Shown in pieces: positions 18,332 to 28,709 of a stretch of 64,000 nt of DNA. Position 1 is the stretch's first letter; each line of letters starts with the position of its first letter. The stretch covers positions 310,001 through 374,000 of the forward strand of contig NZ_JAIVKX010000002.1 in assembly GCF_020524285.1 (NCBI RefSeq). The letters run 5' to 3'. The DNA comes from Alloyangia pacifica (lineage in GTDB: Bacteria; Pseudomonadota; Alphaproteobacteria; Rhodobacterales; Rhodobacteraceae). A model generated the notes under the pieces. It was not told the DNA's origin. It saw only the letters and a list, made by a program, of their open reading frames with translations, and made no database searches. Made by a program: the position numbers and the translations under genes.

Positions 18332-18381
18332 GAAAATACCCCGGGGGAGTCCGCCGGAGACGGGCGGGGGCAGAGCCCCCT
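18332..18381. repeat. Two-hairpin intergenic repeat, copy 1
   Basis: This 50-bp element contains CCGCC/GGCGG and a perfect GGGGGC-AGA-GCCCCC hairpin. It aligns with 42869-42918 over its full length with about 8 mismatches, some of which preserve pairing. It lies between livG and livF. Confidence 0.6.
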
Positions 18382-18445
18382 CCTTGCAGGTTTGCGAGCC
18401 CTTGGCTCGCGGGGACAGCGCCCCCATTCCTGTCGAACAAGCCGA

Positions 18446-19228
<783 letters not shown>

Positions 19229-19315
19229 ATCTTGTTTCCCCAGCGGGCCCGTTTCATGCCCGCGTTTTGCTTGTTTCTTTGCAGCGCGTGTTCTTCCGCG
19301 CCCTTGCCTTGGAAC

Positions 19316-19341
19316 GCGCCCGGAGCCTTGGCCCCGGGCGC
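19316..19341 (-). terminator. Intercistronic hairpin after livK
   Basis: GCGCCCGG and CCGGGCGC form a perfect 8-bp stem just 14 nt past the livK stop, without a T-run. It likely limits read-through or protects the livK message, giving more binding protein than ATPase. Confidence 0.5.
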
Positions 19342-19354
19342 TTTGGTCTGTCGC

Positions 19355-20539
19355 TTACTTGAACGAAACGGTCTCGAACGCGCCGTCCTTGACCTCGTAG
19401 TAGCGATAGGTGCCGGCGGCTTCGCCGGGGCCGATCAGCTCGACGTTGGTGGCGCCGACGTAGTCGATGTCGCCGCCGCCCGCGAGGATCTCCAGCGCCT
19501 TGCCGAGCTCGCCCGGCAGGATCGGCTCGCCCGGCGCGTTGGCCACGTCGAGGATGTTCGCGGCGACCGCGGCCGACGACGGCTCGCCGCCCTTGGCCAT
19601 GGCCAGCGCGATCAGCGCCGCGGCGTCGTAGCTCTCGCGGGTGTAGGTGCTCTCGGCGTTCACGCCTGCGGCCTCGGCCACCTCGGCGAACTTGTCCGCG
19701 CCTTCCCCCTCGGCCCAGGGCACGGAGCCGAAGGAGCCGTCGATGTCACTGCCGAGATCGGCGAGCAGCGCGTCGGAATACATGCCGTCGCCCATGGCGA
19801 AGGTGTCGAAGGCACCGGTGTCGAGCGAGGCCTGGATCATGCCCTTGCCGCCCTGGTCCGAGTAGCCCAGCACCACCAGCGCGTCGCCGCCGGCCGAGGC
19901 CAGCGCGCCGACTTCGGCCGAGTAGTCGGCCTTGCCGTCTTCATGCGGTGCCGCGAGGGTGATCTCGCCGCCGGCCGCGGTGAAGGCCGCCTCGAAGGCG
20001 TCGGCGAAGCCCTTGCCGTAATCGTTGTTGGTGTAGGTCACCGCCACCGAGGAGATGCCGCGCTCGCCGAGGATGCCGGCCAGCACTTCGCCCTGGCGGG
20101 CGTCGGAGGGGGCGGTGCGGAAGAACAGGCCGTTGTCCTCGACCGAGGAGAGCGCCGGCGAGGTCGCCGAAGGCGAGATCATCGGCACGCCATTCGGCAC
20201 GGCGACGTTCGACAGCACGGCACCGGTCACGCCCGAGCAGTCGGCACCCATGATGGCGACGATGCCGTCGGTGGTCACCAGGCGCTCGGCGGCGGCGGTG
20301 GCCGCGGCGCTGTCGATGCAGGTGGAATCCGCGCGCACCGGCGCCAGCGTCACGTTCTCGAGGAAGTTGCCGCTCTCGTTGATTTCCGTCAGCGCCAGCT
20401 CGGCGCTGTCCGCCATCGAGGGCGTCAGGGATTCGATCGGACCGGTGAAGCCGAGGATGACGCCGATCTTGGCCTCGTCCGCGTAGGCGGCACCGGCGGT
20501 GACGAGCGGCAGCGCAGAGGCCAGAAGCCACTTCTTCAT
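19355..20539 (-). CDS. livK: Branched-chain amino acid ABC transporter substrate-binding protein
   Basis: A 394-residue periplasmic binding protein of the Leu/Ile/Val family. It has a Sec signal peptide (MKKWLLASALPLVTAGAAYA), followed by IGVILGFTGPIESLTP, the family opening. The conserved VPMISPSATSPAL ligand-loop and TNNDYGKGFADAF motifs are intact. It is first in the operon, with GGGAGA before its ATG. The exact ligand (branched-chain amino acids, amides or others) is not fixed by sequence. Confidence 0.92.
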   Translation of the reverse strand: MKKWLLASALPLVTAGAAYADEAKIGVILGFTGPIESLTPSMADSAELALTEINESGNFLENVTLAPVRADSTCIDSAAATAAAERLVTTDGIVAIMGADCSGVTGAVLSNVAVPNGVPMISPSATSPALSSVEDNGLFFRTAPSDARQGEVLAGILGERGISSVAVTYTNNDYGKGFADAFEAAFTAAGGEITLAAPHEDGKADYSAEVGALASAGGDALVVLGYSDQGGKGMIQASLDTGAFDTFAMGDGMYSDALLADLGSDIDGSFGSVPWAEGEGADKFAEVAEAAGVNAESTYTRESYDAAALIALAMAKGGEPSSAAVAANILDVANAPGEPILPGELGKALEILAGGGDIDYVGATNVELIGPGEAAGTYRYYEVKDGAFETVSFK

Positions 20540-20740
20540 TGGGTATCTCCCGAGTTGGTTACTTGTTATTCAGGGCCGGAGCCTATGCGGGGCAAATACA
20601 AAAGAAAAGAGCGATCGACGCAGCAATATTTCGCTCTCGCAACGTCAATCACATTGCCGAAAGCGACGGGCGTTCGGGCTGGTCGCCGGCGATCTGCGCA
20701 CCATGTCTTGGGGCATGTTCCCTTGCAGGAGGTCCGCCCC

Positions 20741-21880
20741 TTGAGCCCCAGAGCGATCCGCTTTTCCGACGTTTCCGTCGCCGCCGCCCTGTCTGCCGCA
20801 GGGCTCATGCTTCAGGTGTCGCCCGCCGCCGCGCTCGAGACCAGCGCGGGCGAGGTGGAGATCACGCCGGTGGTCGCCGGGCTCGACATGCCCTGGGGTT
20901 TCGACTTCCTGCCGGGCGGCGGCGTGCTGGTCACCGAGAAAGAAGGCCGGCTGCTGCTGGTGCGCAATGGCGAGGCGACCGAGCTGGCCGGGCTTCCCGA
21001 GATCGAGGTCACCGGGCAGGGCGGTCTGCTCGACGTGCTGGTGCCGGGCGATTTTGCCGAGAGCCGCGAGATCTTCATGACCTATGCCAAGGCGCAGACC
21101 GAGCGCGGCGCGGGCACGGCGGTGCTGCGCGCGGTGCTGCCCGAAGGGGCCGAGACGCTGGCCGAGGTCCGGACGATCTTCGAGATGACGCCGGGTTCCA
21201 GCGGCGGACGGCACTTTGGCTCCAGGCTGGTCGAGGGGCCGCAGGACACGCTTTTCGTCACCATCGGCGACCGCGGCGAGGGCGCGGCGGCGCAGGACCT
21301 GTCGCGGCACAATGGCTCGGTGCTGCGTCTGCACCGCGACGGCACCTTCCCGCAGGACAACCCTTTCGTCGAGACCGAGGGTGCGCAGCCCGAGATATGG
21401 AGCTACGGCCACCGCAACCCGCAGGGCGCGGCGCTGGATGGCGCGGGGCGGCTCTGGGTCGCGGAGCACGGCGCGCGGGGCGGCGACGAGGTCAACCTGA
21501 TCGAGAAGGGTATCAACTACGGCTGGCCTGTGATCTCCTACGGCACGCATTACTCCGGCGCGCAGATCGGCGAGGGCACCGAGAAAGAGGGCATGGCCCA
21601 GCCCGAGACCTACTGGGATCCCTCCATCGCGCCTTCGGGCATGGTCTTCCTGCAAGGCAGCGCCTTTCCGGACTGGGAGGGGGATGCGCTGGTCGGCTCG
21701 CTGAAGTTCGACTTCATCTCGCGGCTGTCGGGCGATCCGCTGGCCGAGGTCGAGCGGATCGAGGCCCCGGAAACGGGCCGGGTGCGCGACGTCGACCAGG
21801 GCCCCGACGGGGCGATCTGGTTCCTGTCGGAGACCGAGGGCACGCTCTACCGGATGCTGCCCTCGGAACAGGACGGCTAG
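20741..21880 (+). CDS. PQQ-dependent sugar dehydrogenase (Asd/YliI type), exported
   Basis: A 379-residue six-bladed beta-propeller of the soluble aldose sugar dehydrogenase family. Motifs: LDMPWGFDFLPGG, GGRHFGSRL, WSYGHRNPQG, EHGARGGDEVNLI and NYGWPVISYG. The start is a TTG at 20741, chosen because a perfect AGGAGG lies 8 nt upstream and the first 30 residues then form a signal peptide ending SPAAA. It probably oxidises aldoses in the periplasm with PQQ. The 3' end overlaps the convergent regulator by 4 nt. Confidence 0.87.
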   Translation: MSPRAIRFSDVSVAAALSAAGLMLQVSPAAALETSAGEVEITPVVAGLDMPWGFDFLPGGGVLVTEKEGRLLLVRNGEATELAGLPEIEVTGQGGLLDVLVPGDFAESREIFMTYAKAQTERGAGTAVLRAVLPEGAETLAEVRTIFEMTPGSSGGRHFGSRLVEGPQDTLFVTIGDRGEGAAAQDLSRHNGSVLRLHRDGTFPQDNPFVETEGAQPEIWSYGHRNPQGAALDGAGRLWVAEHGARGGDEVNLIEKGINYGWPVISYGTHYSGAQIGEGTEKEGMAQPETYWDPSIAPSGMVFLQGSAFPDWEGDALVGSLKFDFISRLSGDPLAEVERIEAPETGRVRDVDQGPDGAIWFLSETEGTLYRMLPSEQDG

Positions 21881-22878
21881 CTCTCGACCCGGGTGCCCGA
21901 GGTGCCGCGCTCGCGATAGGGCGTGGTCTGGTAGTGCGCGCGGTAGCATTTCGAGAAATGCGACGGGCTGGCGAAGCCGCAGGCCAGCGCCACGTTGATC
22001 ACGCTCATGTCGGTCTGCATCAGCAGGTTCCGCGCCTTCTGGAGACGCAGCTCCATGTAGTAGCGCTTCGGCGAGCGGTTCAGGTAGCGGCGGAACAGCC
22101 GTTCGAGCTGGCGGGTGGACATGCCCACCTCCTTGGCCAGCACCGCAGGGCTGATCGGCTCCTCGATATTGGCCTCCATGCGGTGGATGACCTGGCTGAG
22201 CTTGGGGTGGCGCACGCCGATGCGGGTCGGCACCGACAGGCGCTGGGTGTCCTGGTCGGTACGGATCGAGCTGTAGATCAACTGGTCCGCAACGGCATTG
22301 GCGAGGTCCGATCCCTGATCGTCGGCGATGATCTTCAGCATGAGGTCGATCGAGGCGGTGCCCCCCGCGGCGGTCATCCGGTTGCCGTCGATCACGTAAA
22401 TCCGCTTCGACAGCTCCACCTCTTCGAACTCCTCGGCGAAGCCGTCGTGGTTCTCCCAGTGGATGGTGGCGCGCTTGCCATCCAACAATCCGGCCTTGGC
22501 AAGCGTCCAACTGGCGGTGCAGAGCCCGCCGACCGCCTGGCAGCGCCGGGCCTCGCGGCGCAGCCAGCCCAGCAGCTTGCGGCTGGTGGCCAGGTGCACG
22601 TCGATGCCGCCGCAGACGAGGATCGTATCGTCGCGCGAGAGCTCGGGGAGCGCGCAATCGAGCTTGAACTCCACGCCGGCGGAGCAACGGACCGTGTCGC
22701 CCTCGGCGCCGGTGAGCTGCCACTCATAGAGCGTCTGCCCGGCCATCCGATTGGCGATCCGCAGGGTCTCGATCGCGGCCGAGAAACTGAGAAGGGTAAA
22801 ATCAGACAGCAAAACAAAGACAAAGCGACGCGGCTTCGTGGCACTGGCTGGTGCGGCGGGCACTCGCGGGTCGGTCAT
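21877..22878 (-). CDS. GlxA/GbdR-type AraC-family regulator
   Basis: A 333-residue regulator with an N-terminal DJ-1/PfpI-like domain (about 15-180, FVFVLLSDFTLLSFSAAIE, GGLCTASWTLAKAGLLDGKRAT) and a C-terminal AraC double helix-turn-helix (about 225-320, LAKEVGMSTRQLERLFRRYL, CGFASPSHFSKCYR). The layout matches GbdR and related regulators of betaine, carnitine or arginine use; the ligand is not known. The start at 22878 (MTDPRV) is preferred to 22998, which would add 40 atypical residues. Confidence 0.85.
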   Translation of the reverse strand: MTDPRVPAAPASATKPRRFVFVLLSDFTLLSFSAAIETLRIANRMAGQTLYEWQLTGAEGDTVRCSAGVEFKLDCALPELSRDDTILVCGGIDVHLATSRKLLGWLRREARRCQAVGGLCTASWTLAKAGLLDGKRATIHWENHDGFAEEFEEVELSKRIYVIDGNRMTAAGGTASIDLMLKIIADDQGSDLANAVADQLIYSSIRTDQDTQRLSVPTRIGVRHPKLSQVIHRMEANIEEPISPAVLAKEVGMSTRQLERLFRRYLNRSPKRYYMELRLQKARNLLMQTDMSVINVALACGFASPSHFSKCYRAHYQTTPYRERGTSGTRVES

Positions 22879-23139
22879 CGCGCGGATCCTTGCTGGACAC
22901 CTGCCGCGCGGGGGGCAGGCGAGGGCCACATGGGCAGGAAAGCCTTCCAGCGTCAAGACATGTCGCTTTTGTGACGAAAGCTGCATCGCGGGCTGCACTT
23001 TTCCTGCGCATCCGGGTCCGGTTGACGCAATGGCGCTTCGGGTGCTTTTCCCTATGGCTTTGAGACCCTCTCTTCGGTATAGCCACAGGACGTTTTTACG
23101 GAGACGTTTACGCTAACGGAGTGTCGTCGGGAGAGAGCC

Positions 23140-24510
23140 ATGACCGAGTGGAGCAAATCGAGCTGGAGAACCAAGCCGCGGATTCAGATGCCGGACTATC
23201 AGGACCAGGCAGCTCTGAACGCAGTGGAGGCACAGCTTTCGAAATATCCGCCGCTGGTTTTTGCCGGCGAAGCCCGGCGTCTGCGCGAAGAGCTGGGCAA
23301 GGCGTCGCGCGGCGAGGCCTTCCTGTTGCAGGGCGGTGATTGCGCCGAGGCTTTCGACCAGTTCTCGGCAAACTCCATCCGCGACACCTTCAAGGTGATG
23401 CTGCAGATGGCGATGGTGCTCACCTATGGCGCCAAGGTGCCCGTGGTGAAGGTGGGCCGCATGGCCGGCCAGTTCGCCAAGCCGCGCTCCGCGCCCACGG
23501 AAACCGTGAACGGCGTCGAGCTGCCGAGCTTCCGCGGTGACATCATCAACGATCTCGCCTTCACCCCCGAGGCGCGTCAGCCGAACCCGCAGAAGATGCT
23601 GCAGGCCTACACGCAGGCCGCCGCCACGCTGAACCTGCTGCGCGCCTTCTCGACCGGCGGCTACGCCGACGTGCACGAGGTGCATTCCTGGACGCTCGGC
23701 TTCGTCGAGGGCGAGAAGGCCGCGCGCTACCGCGAGATGGCCAACCGCCTGTCGGACACGCTGGACTTCATCAAGGCGGCGGGCATCGACAGCTCGCGCT
23801 CGGCCGCGCTGCACCAGGTGAACTTCTACACCAGCCATGAATCGCTGCTTCTGGAATACGAAGAGGCGCTGACCCGCGTCGACTCGACCTCGGGCAAGTG
23901 GCTCGCGGGCTCGGGTCACATGATCTGGATCGGCGACCGCACCCGTCAGCCCGACGGCGCGCATGTGGAATTCGCCCGCGGCGTGATGAACCCCATCGGC
24001 CTCAAGTGCGGCCCCTCGATGACCACCGAGGATCTCAAGGTGCTGATCGAGAAGCTGAACCCCGACAACGAGGCGGGCCGTCTGACGCTCATCGCGCGCT
24101 TCGGCGCCGGCAAGGTGGCCGACCACCTGCCGAAACTCATCCAGACGGTCAAGGAGATGGGCGCCAACGTGCTCTGGACCTGCGATCCGATGCACGGCAA
24201 CACCATCAAGTCGGCCTCGGGCTACAAGACCCGTCCGTTCGAGTCGGTGCTGAGCGAGGTGCGCGAGTTCTTCGCCGTGCACCGCGACGAGGGCACCGTA
24301 CCCGGCGGCGTGCATTTCGAGATGACCGGTCAGGACGTGACCGAATGCACCGGCGGCCTCTACGCGGTCTCCGACGAAAGCTTGTCGGATCGCTACCACA
24401 CGGCCTGCGATCCGCGTCTCAACGCCTCGCAGTCGCTGGAACTGGCGTTCCTCGTGGCGCAGGAGCTGACCGCGCTGCGCCAGAGCCCGGCGGATGTGGC
24501 CTCGGCCTGA
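23140..24510 (+). CDS. Class II 3-deoxy-7-phosphoheptulonate synthase
   Basis: A 456-residue plant/actinobacterial-type (class II) DAHP synthase, joining phosphoenolpyruvate and erythrose-4-phosphate as the first step of the shikimate pathway. Motifs: [25 protein letters not shown], a catalytic/metal region [36 protein letters not shown] and the DPRLNASQ C-terminus. The start at 23140 follows GGGAGAGAG. It ends at a strong terminator, so it is probably a single-gene unit. aroQ, another shikimate gene, is also in the window at 52258. Confidence 0.94.
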   Translation: MTEWSKSSWRTKPRIQMPDYQDQAALNAVEAQLSKYPPLVFAGEARRLREELGKASRGEAFLLQGGDCAEAFDQFSANSIRDTFKVMLQMAMVLTYGAKVPVVKVGRMAGQFAKPRSAPTETVNGVELPSFRGDIINDLAFTPEARQPNPQKMLQAYTQAAATLNLLRAFSTGGYADVHEVHSWTLGFVEGEKAARYREMANRLSDTLDFIKAAGIDSSRSAALHQVNFYTSHESLLLEYEEALTRVDSTSGKWLAGSGHMIWIGDRTRQPDGAHVEFARGVMNPIGLKCGPSMTTEDLKVLIEKLNPDNEAGRLTLIARFGAGKVADHLPKLIQTVKEMGANVLWTCDPMHGNTIKSASGYKTRPFESVLSEVREFFAVHRDEGTVPGGVHFEMTGQDVTECTGGLYAVSDESLSDRYHTACDPRLNASQSLELAFLVAQELTALRQSPADVASA

Positions 24511-24533
24511 CACGGATCGAAAGACTTAACGCG

Positions 24534-24564
24534 AGAGCGGGCCCTGAGCCCGCTCTTTGCTTTT
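24534..24564 (+). terminator. Terminator of class II DAHP synthase gene
   Basis: A 9-bp perfect stem AGAGCGGGC/GCCCGCTCT (24534-24542 with 24548-24556) has a 5-nt loop and the tail TTGCTTTT. Confidence 0.85.
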
Positions 24565-24681
24565 GGAGCGCCCCGCCGCGCGCTGGCGGCGCGCCGCCAC
24601 TCACGCAAATGCCAGAGAACCAAACCCGGCCCTGGTGCGTAGATCCCGTGAAGGACATGGAAACCGACACGGAGACTCCAG

Positions 24682-25122
24682 ATGTTACGACGCCCGATCC
24701 CGCTGACGCGTTTCGGCCTTGCCGCCGTTACCACCTTTGCCACCCCGGTGTTTGCCGCGGGCGAGCAGGATATCTTCCGTCCGCTGCCCGCCGAGCAGCG
24801 CGATCTCGCAGAGATGCGTTGGGACAGCCGGCCGGTGCTGCTCTTCGCGCCTGAGGCCGGAGATGACAGCTACGAGCGGCAGATGGCGCTCTTCCGCGAT
24901 GCCGAGCAGGCGCTGCGGGACCGCGACATCGTCGTGCTGAGCGATCTCGAGGCCCGCAATCCCGGACCGATACGCCAGGCGTTTTCGCCCGGCGGGTTCA
25001 AGCTGGTGCTGGTCGGCAAGGACGGCGGCGTGAAGCTGGAGGAGGACGCGGTGCTCGCGCCGGATCAGCTCTTCGCGGTGATCGACCGGATGCCGATGCG
25101 CAAGCGGGAAATGGCGGACTGA
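24682..25122 (+). CDS. Exported DUF4174 protein
   Basis: A 146-residue protein with a signal peptide (about 1-26, ending VFAA). The mature part has a thioredoxin-like pattern typical of DUF4174: MRWDSRPVLLFAPEAGDDSYERQ, IVVLSDLEARN and FKLVLVGKDGGVKL, but no CxxC. Function is unknown; similar domains occur in periplasmic proteins of proteobacteria. It stands alone between two terminators. Confidence 0.82.
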   Translation: MLRRPIPLTRFGLAAVTTFATPVFAAGEQDIFRPLPAEQRDLAEMRWDSRPVLLFAPEAGDDSYERQMALFRDAEQALRDRDIVVLSDLEARNPGPIRQAFSPGGFKLVLVGKDGGVKLEEDAVLAPDQLFAVIDRMPMRKREMAD

Positions 25123-25148
25123 GGGTCCGACCTTTCGCGTCAACGGAG

Positions 25149-25182
25149 AAGGCCCCGCCAGAGAGGTTCTGGCGGGGCCTTC
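25149..25182. terminator. Bidirectional terminator between the DUF4174 and ggpS genes
   Basis: A perfect 12-bp stem (25151-25162 with 25168-25179), loop GAGGT, flanked by AA and TT. It serves both convergent units. Confidence 0.85.
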
Positions 25183-25203
25183 CTATCTGGTTGGCAGACA
25201 CGC

Positions 25204-26721
25204 TCAGGCGGCTTCGGTTTCGCCCTTTTCGGACTTCTTGCCGAAGTCTTTCGGCGAGAGCAGCGAGAGCTGGTCCGAGGCCCAGTGCCGCGTGTCGCGC
25301 TTCTCGACGGCGGCGCGCAACAGGGTCATGCGGGCGCGGCGCTCCTCCTCGGGCATGTCGAGCGCGAGGTCGATGGCGAAGTCCATGGCGCGGGTCGACC
25401 AGGGGTTGGTGAGCACGGCAGCGCCCAGCTCCACCGCGGCGCCGGCGAACTCCGAGAGCACCAGAACACCGTCGCCATCCTTGCGCGAGGCGACGTATTC
25501 CTTGCACACGAGGTTCATCCCGTCCGCAAGCGGCGTGATCCAGGCCACGTCAGCCACCTGGTACCAGGCCACCAGCTCGACGAAGGGGATGGCGCGCGAG
25601 ATAAGGGCGCAGGGCTGGAAGGTGAAGCTGCCAAAGCGACCATTGATCCGGCCGGCGATCTCCTCCAGCTCTTTCTGGATCGGCTCGTAGACCGTCATGT
25701 TGCGGTTGGCGGGCACCGAGACATGCAGCAGGCGGACCTGTCCGCGCAGCTCGGGGCGGCGTTCCAGCAGGCGCTCGAAGGCGAGAAGCTGGTCGGCGCC
25801 GCCCTTGGTGTAGTCCGTGCGCCCGACCGAGAGCAGCAGCTTGCCATCGCCGATTTCCGACCGGAAGCGGGCGGCGAGCTTGTCGGTGTCCTCGGTGCCG
25901 GCAAGCCCCTTGATGTAGTCGACGTCCACGCCCACCGGCGTCACGCCGAGGTGCACGATATGGCCGTCATCCATGTGGATCTCGGTGGGCACTGTGCGGT
26001 CCGACAGCGCCGAGCCCTCGGACATCATGTCCTCGGCGACCTTGGTGCGCGGCACCTGGCCGACGTCGCGCAGGCTTCGCACGCAGCTCAGGAAGTTCGA
26101 GGCGTAGCGCGGGATGTGGAAGCCCACCACGTCCGCGGCAAGCAGCGAGTCGATGATCTCGCCGCGCCAGGGCAGCACGTTGAACATGTCGGCGGCCGGG
26201 AAGGGCGTGTGGTGGTAGAAGGAGATGCGCAGGTCGGGGCGCATCTGCCGCAGGTAGCCGGGCACCAGCCACAGGTTGTAGTCGTGCACCCAGACCGAGG
26301 CGCCATGGGCGGCTTCGGCTGCGGCGGCCTCGGCGAAGGCCCAGTTCACTTCGCGGAACGTCGGCCAGTCGACGGGGTCGTAGTTGTACTTTTCCTTGAA
26401 GCCGTGGAGGATCGGCCAGAACGCCTCTTTCGAGGTGATATGGTAGAAGCTGCGCACCTGTTCGGCGGTGAGCGGCAGGCGCGAGACGGTGTACTTGCCG
26501 AAGCTGTCCTCGATCTCGACAACGCGGTCGAAGCCGGGGTTCGAGGGATCCTCGGCCTCTTTCCACGCGACCCAGGCCGCCTTGTCGACCGAGCCGAAGA
26601 AGCTCTTCAGCGTGGGAACGATGCCGTTCGGGCTCTTGTTCTCGCGGTATTCGATCTTTCCATCCACCTCGACCTCTTCGTAGGGCTGGCGGTGGTAGAC
26701 GATGACCAGATCACTGGGCAT
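25204..26721 (-). CDS. ggpS: Glucosylglycerol-phosphate synthase (OtsA-like GT20 family)
   Basis: A 505-residue GT20 glycosyltransferase. The N-terminus (LVIVYHRQPYEEV, then KSPNGIVPTLKSFF), YHITSKEAFWPILHGF, HDYNLWLVPGY and HHTPFPAADMFNVLPWR match cyanobacterial GgpS as I recall it, not OtsA, which opens with VVSNR and has HDYHL. GgpS joins ADP-glucose to glycerol-3-phosphate, making the precursor of the osmolyte glucosylglycerol. It is the last gene after gpsA and a HAD phosphatase, which supply the acceptor and remove the phosphate. It would often be annotated trehalose-6-phosphate synthase; donor and acceptor are inferred, not shown. Confidence 0.8.
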   Translation of the reverse strand: MPSDLVIVYHRQPYEEVEVDGKIEYRENKSPNGIVPTLKSFFGSVDKAAWVAWKEAEDPSNPGFDRVVEIEDSFGKYTVSRLPLTAEQVRSFYHITSKEAFWPILHGFKEKYNYDPVDWPTFREVNWAFAEAAAAEAAHGASVWVHDYNLWLVPGYLRQMRPDLRISFYHHTPFPAADMFNVLPWRGEIIDSLLAADVVGFHIPRYASNFLSCVRSLRDVGQVPRTKVAEDMMSEGSALSDRTVPTEIHMDDGHIVHLGVTPVGVDVDYIKGLAGTEDTDKLAARFRSEIGDGKLLLSVGRTDYTKGGADQLLAFERLLERRPELRGQVRLLHVSVPANRNMTVYEPIQKELEEIAGRINGRFGSFTFQPCALISRAIPFVELVAWYQVADVAWITPLADGMNLVCKEYVASRKDGDGVLVLSEFAGAAVELGAAVLTNPWSTRAMDFAIDLALDMPEEERRARMTLLRAAVEKRDTRHWASDQLSLLSPKDFGKKSEKGETEAA

Positions 26722-26724
26722 GGG

Positions 26725-27501
26725 TCAGGCTCCTTTCGGAAGGTCGTGCATGTCGAAGGTGCGGATTGCCTCGAGGATGCCCGCGGCGCCGATGCGCTCC
26801 GCCTTGTGGACATGGGGCAGGTCGTTCACCTCCTTGAGAAGCGCCGTTTCGGCGCCGCCGACGGCAACGGCGGGCAGGCCGCATTGCAGCATCGATAGAT
26901 CGTTCAGCGTGTCGCCCGCGGCCAGCACCCGGCGTTCCTCGATCCCGAGGTGCGACACCAGTCGGCGCAGCGATGGCCCCTTGGAGACGCCGCGCGGCAG
27001 CACGTCGAAATAGCGGTTGTCCGAGACCAGCGGGTCATGGCCCATCTCGCGCACCTTGTCGTGGGCGCCGCCGTCATAGGCCTCGGCGTCGAGGTCGTAG
27101 CTCACCCGGTAGCGGAAGTCGGTGGGCTGCAGGGAAAGGCCGGGGTGGCCCTCGAGCGCGGCGCGCACGGTGTCCCCGGCATTGCCCCAGGTCTCGGCGA
27201 TCTCTTCCTCGAGCGGCTCGATGGGATGGATCTCGCTGTCGACGACCTCGGCGATGGTGGTGCCGACATCCCCGACGACGAACTCCGGCCAGGGCACGCC
27301 GCCTTCGCAGAGCTCGCGGATAAAGCGCGGGTCGCGGCCGGTGACGAAGATCAGACCCACGGTGTCGCGGTTGGCCTCGATCCAGTTGTAAAGCGTTCCC
27401 CGGTCCGCGTCGGAGCCCCCGAGGAAGGTTCCGTCGAGATCGGTGGCCAGCACGAAGCGGCATGTGGCGATGTCTCGGGCCTTCGTGGTGTCGAGGCTCA
27501 T
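26725..27501 (-). CDS. HAD-IIB phosphatase, probable glucosylglycerol-phosphate phosphatase
   Basis: A 258-residue Cof-type HAD phosphatase with all four motifs: ATDLDGTFLGG, FVTGRDPR, the lysine in GVSKGPSLRRL, and AGDTLNDLSML. It lies 3 nt upstream of ggpS and overlaps the gpsA stop by 4 nt (ATGA), so the three genes form one translationally linked unit. It most likely dephosphorylates glucosylglycerol-phosphate. Cyanobacteria use a different phosphatase (StpA/GgpP), while Stenotrophomonas has a HAD-like domain fused to GgpS; here the parts are separate. Confidence 0.75.
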   Translation of the reverse strand: MSLDTTKARDIATCRFVLATDLDGTFLGGSDADRGTLYNWIEANRDTVGLIFVTGRDPRFIRELCEGGVPWPEFVVGDVGTTIAEVVDSEIHPIEPLEEEIAETWGNAGDTVRAALEGHPGLSLQPTDFRYRVSYDLDAEAYDGGAHDKVREMGHDPLVSDNRYFDVLPRGVSKGPSLRRLVSHLGIEERRVLAAGDTLNDLSMLQCGLPAVAVGGAETALLKEVNDLPHVHKAERIGAAGILEAIRTFDMHDLPKGA

Positions 27502-28619
27502 GCGGGGTCTCCTTCGTGGGGATGCAGGAATAGGTCGAGCGCCCGGGGCTCGCCCTCGATCGGGGCGGCCCAGAGCTGCTGGAAAGTGGCGGTGAGCGGC
27601 GCGCCCTCGTGCAGGACGGCGTGCACCGCCTCGCAGATCGGCATGCTGACGCTGAGGCGCCGCGCGAGGTCGACCACCGAGACGGCGTTGACCTCGCCCT
27701 CGACCACCACCGGCTTGCCGTCGAAGCATTCCTCGCGCGCCAGACCGCGCCCGAGCTGGGTGCCGAGCGCCATGTTGCGCGAGGTGGTCGACGAGCAGGT
27801 GAGCGTGAGATCGCCGGCCCCGGCGAGGCCGGTGACCGTCTCGCGGCGGCCGCCGAGCGCCTCGGCGAGGAACTTCATCTCGTCCATGCCGCGGGTGATC
27901 AGCGCCGCGCGGGTGTTCTCGGCGAAGCCCGCGCCGGTCATCATGCCGCAGGCGATGGCGATCACGTTCTTCACCGCGCCGCCGACCTCGACGCCGACGA
28001 GGTCATCCGACACGTAGGGACGGAAGGCATCGGTTTGCATGGTCAGCGCGAGCCGGGCGGCGGGAGCCTTCTCCGGTTCGATGCGGTCGTGATGGCTGAA
28101 ATTGAAGGCCACGGTGGCGGCGGTGGGGTGTCCCAGCGCGGTCTCGGTGGCGAAGGTCGGGCCGGAGAGCGCGCCGACGGGATGGCCGGGCAGCTCTTCC
28201 TCGACCACATGGCTCAGCAGGTAGCCGGTGCCGCGCTCGATGCCCTTGCAGCAGAGCGCCAGCGGGATGCCTGGGGGCAGATGCTCGCGCATCGAGCGGG
28301 CGACGTCGCGCAGCGTGTGGGAGGGGGTGACCAGCAGAACCGCCTCGGTGTTCTCCAGCGCCTCGCGCAGATCCGAGGTGGGCCGGAGCGTGGCGGGCAA
28401 TTCGATGCCGGGCAGGTGGTCGGGGTTCTCGCCGGTCTCGGCCATGGCGCGGGCAAGATCGGGGCGCCGCCCCCAGATCCGGGTTTCGCATCCGGCGCGG
28501 GCGGCCGTGGCGGCGAGGGCGGTTCCCCAGCTCCCCATGCCGATCACCGTGAGGCGGGAGTAGGGCGTGGCGCGGCGGGGGCCGGTAAGGCTGCGGGGCT
28601 GCGCGGGCGGGGTTTGCAT
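27498..28619 (-). CDS. gpsA: NAD(P)-dependent glycerol-3-phosphate dehydrogenase
   Basis: A 373-residue GpsA reducing dihydroxyacetone phosphate to sn-glycerol-3-phosphate. Features: Rossmann motif VIGMGSWGTALA, the CCKGIE segment, SGPTFATE, catalytic lysine in GGAVKNVIAIACG, and TGLAGAGDLTLTCSS. It leads the operon ahead of the phosphatase and ggpS, so it probably supplies glycerol-3-phosphate to the osmolyte enzyme, besides or instead of phospholipid synthesis. The start at 28619 lacks a strong ribosome site; 28634 is possible. An EcfG-type promoter lies about 90 nt upstream. Confidence 0.88.
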   Translation of the reverse strand: MQTPPAQPRSLTGPRRATPYSRLTVIGMGSWGTALAATAARAGCETRIWGRRPDLARAMAETGENPDHLPGIELPATLRPTSDLREALENTEAVLLVTPSHTLRDVARSMREHLPPGIPLALCCKGIERGTGYLLSHVVEEELPGHPVGALSGPTFATETALGHPTAATVAFNFSHHDRIEPEKAPAARLALTMQTDAFRPYVSDDLVGVEVGGAVKNVIAIACGMMTGAGFAENTRAALITRGMDEMKFLAEALGGRRETVTGLAGAGDLTLTCSSTTSRNMALGTQLGRGLAREECFDGKPVVVEGEVNAVSVVDLARRLSVSMPICEAVHAVLHEGAPLTATFQQLWAAPIEGEPRALDLFLHPHEGDPA

Positions 28620-28709
28620 GCTCTGTCCGTCCATGACACATGTGGGGCCGCTGCCTGAACAGGCACCGTTGACGGCCCGTGGGGCTCTCTCCGTCTTTGT
28701 TTTCGTGAT

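Noticed and set aside
25204-26721. Trehalose-6-phosphate synthase (otsA) label
   Set aside because: The N-terminal and HDYNLWL motifs and the gpsA-phosphatase context fit glucosylglycerol-phosphate synthase better.
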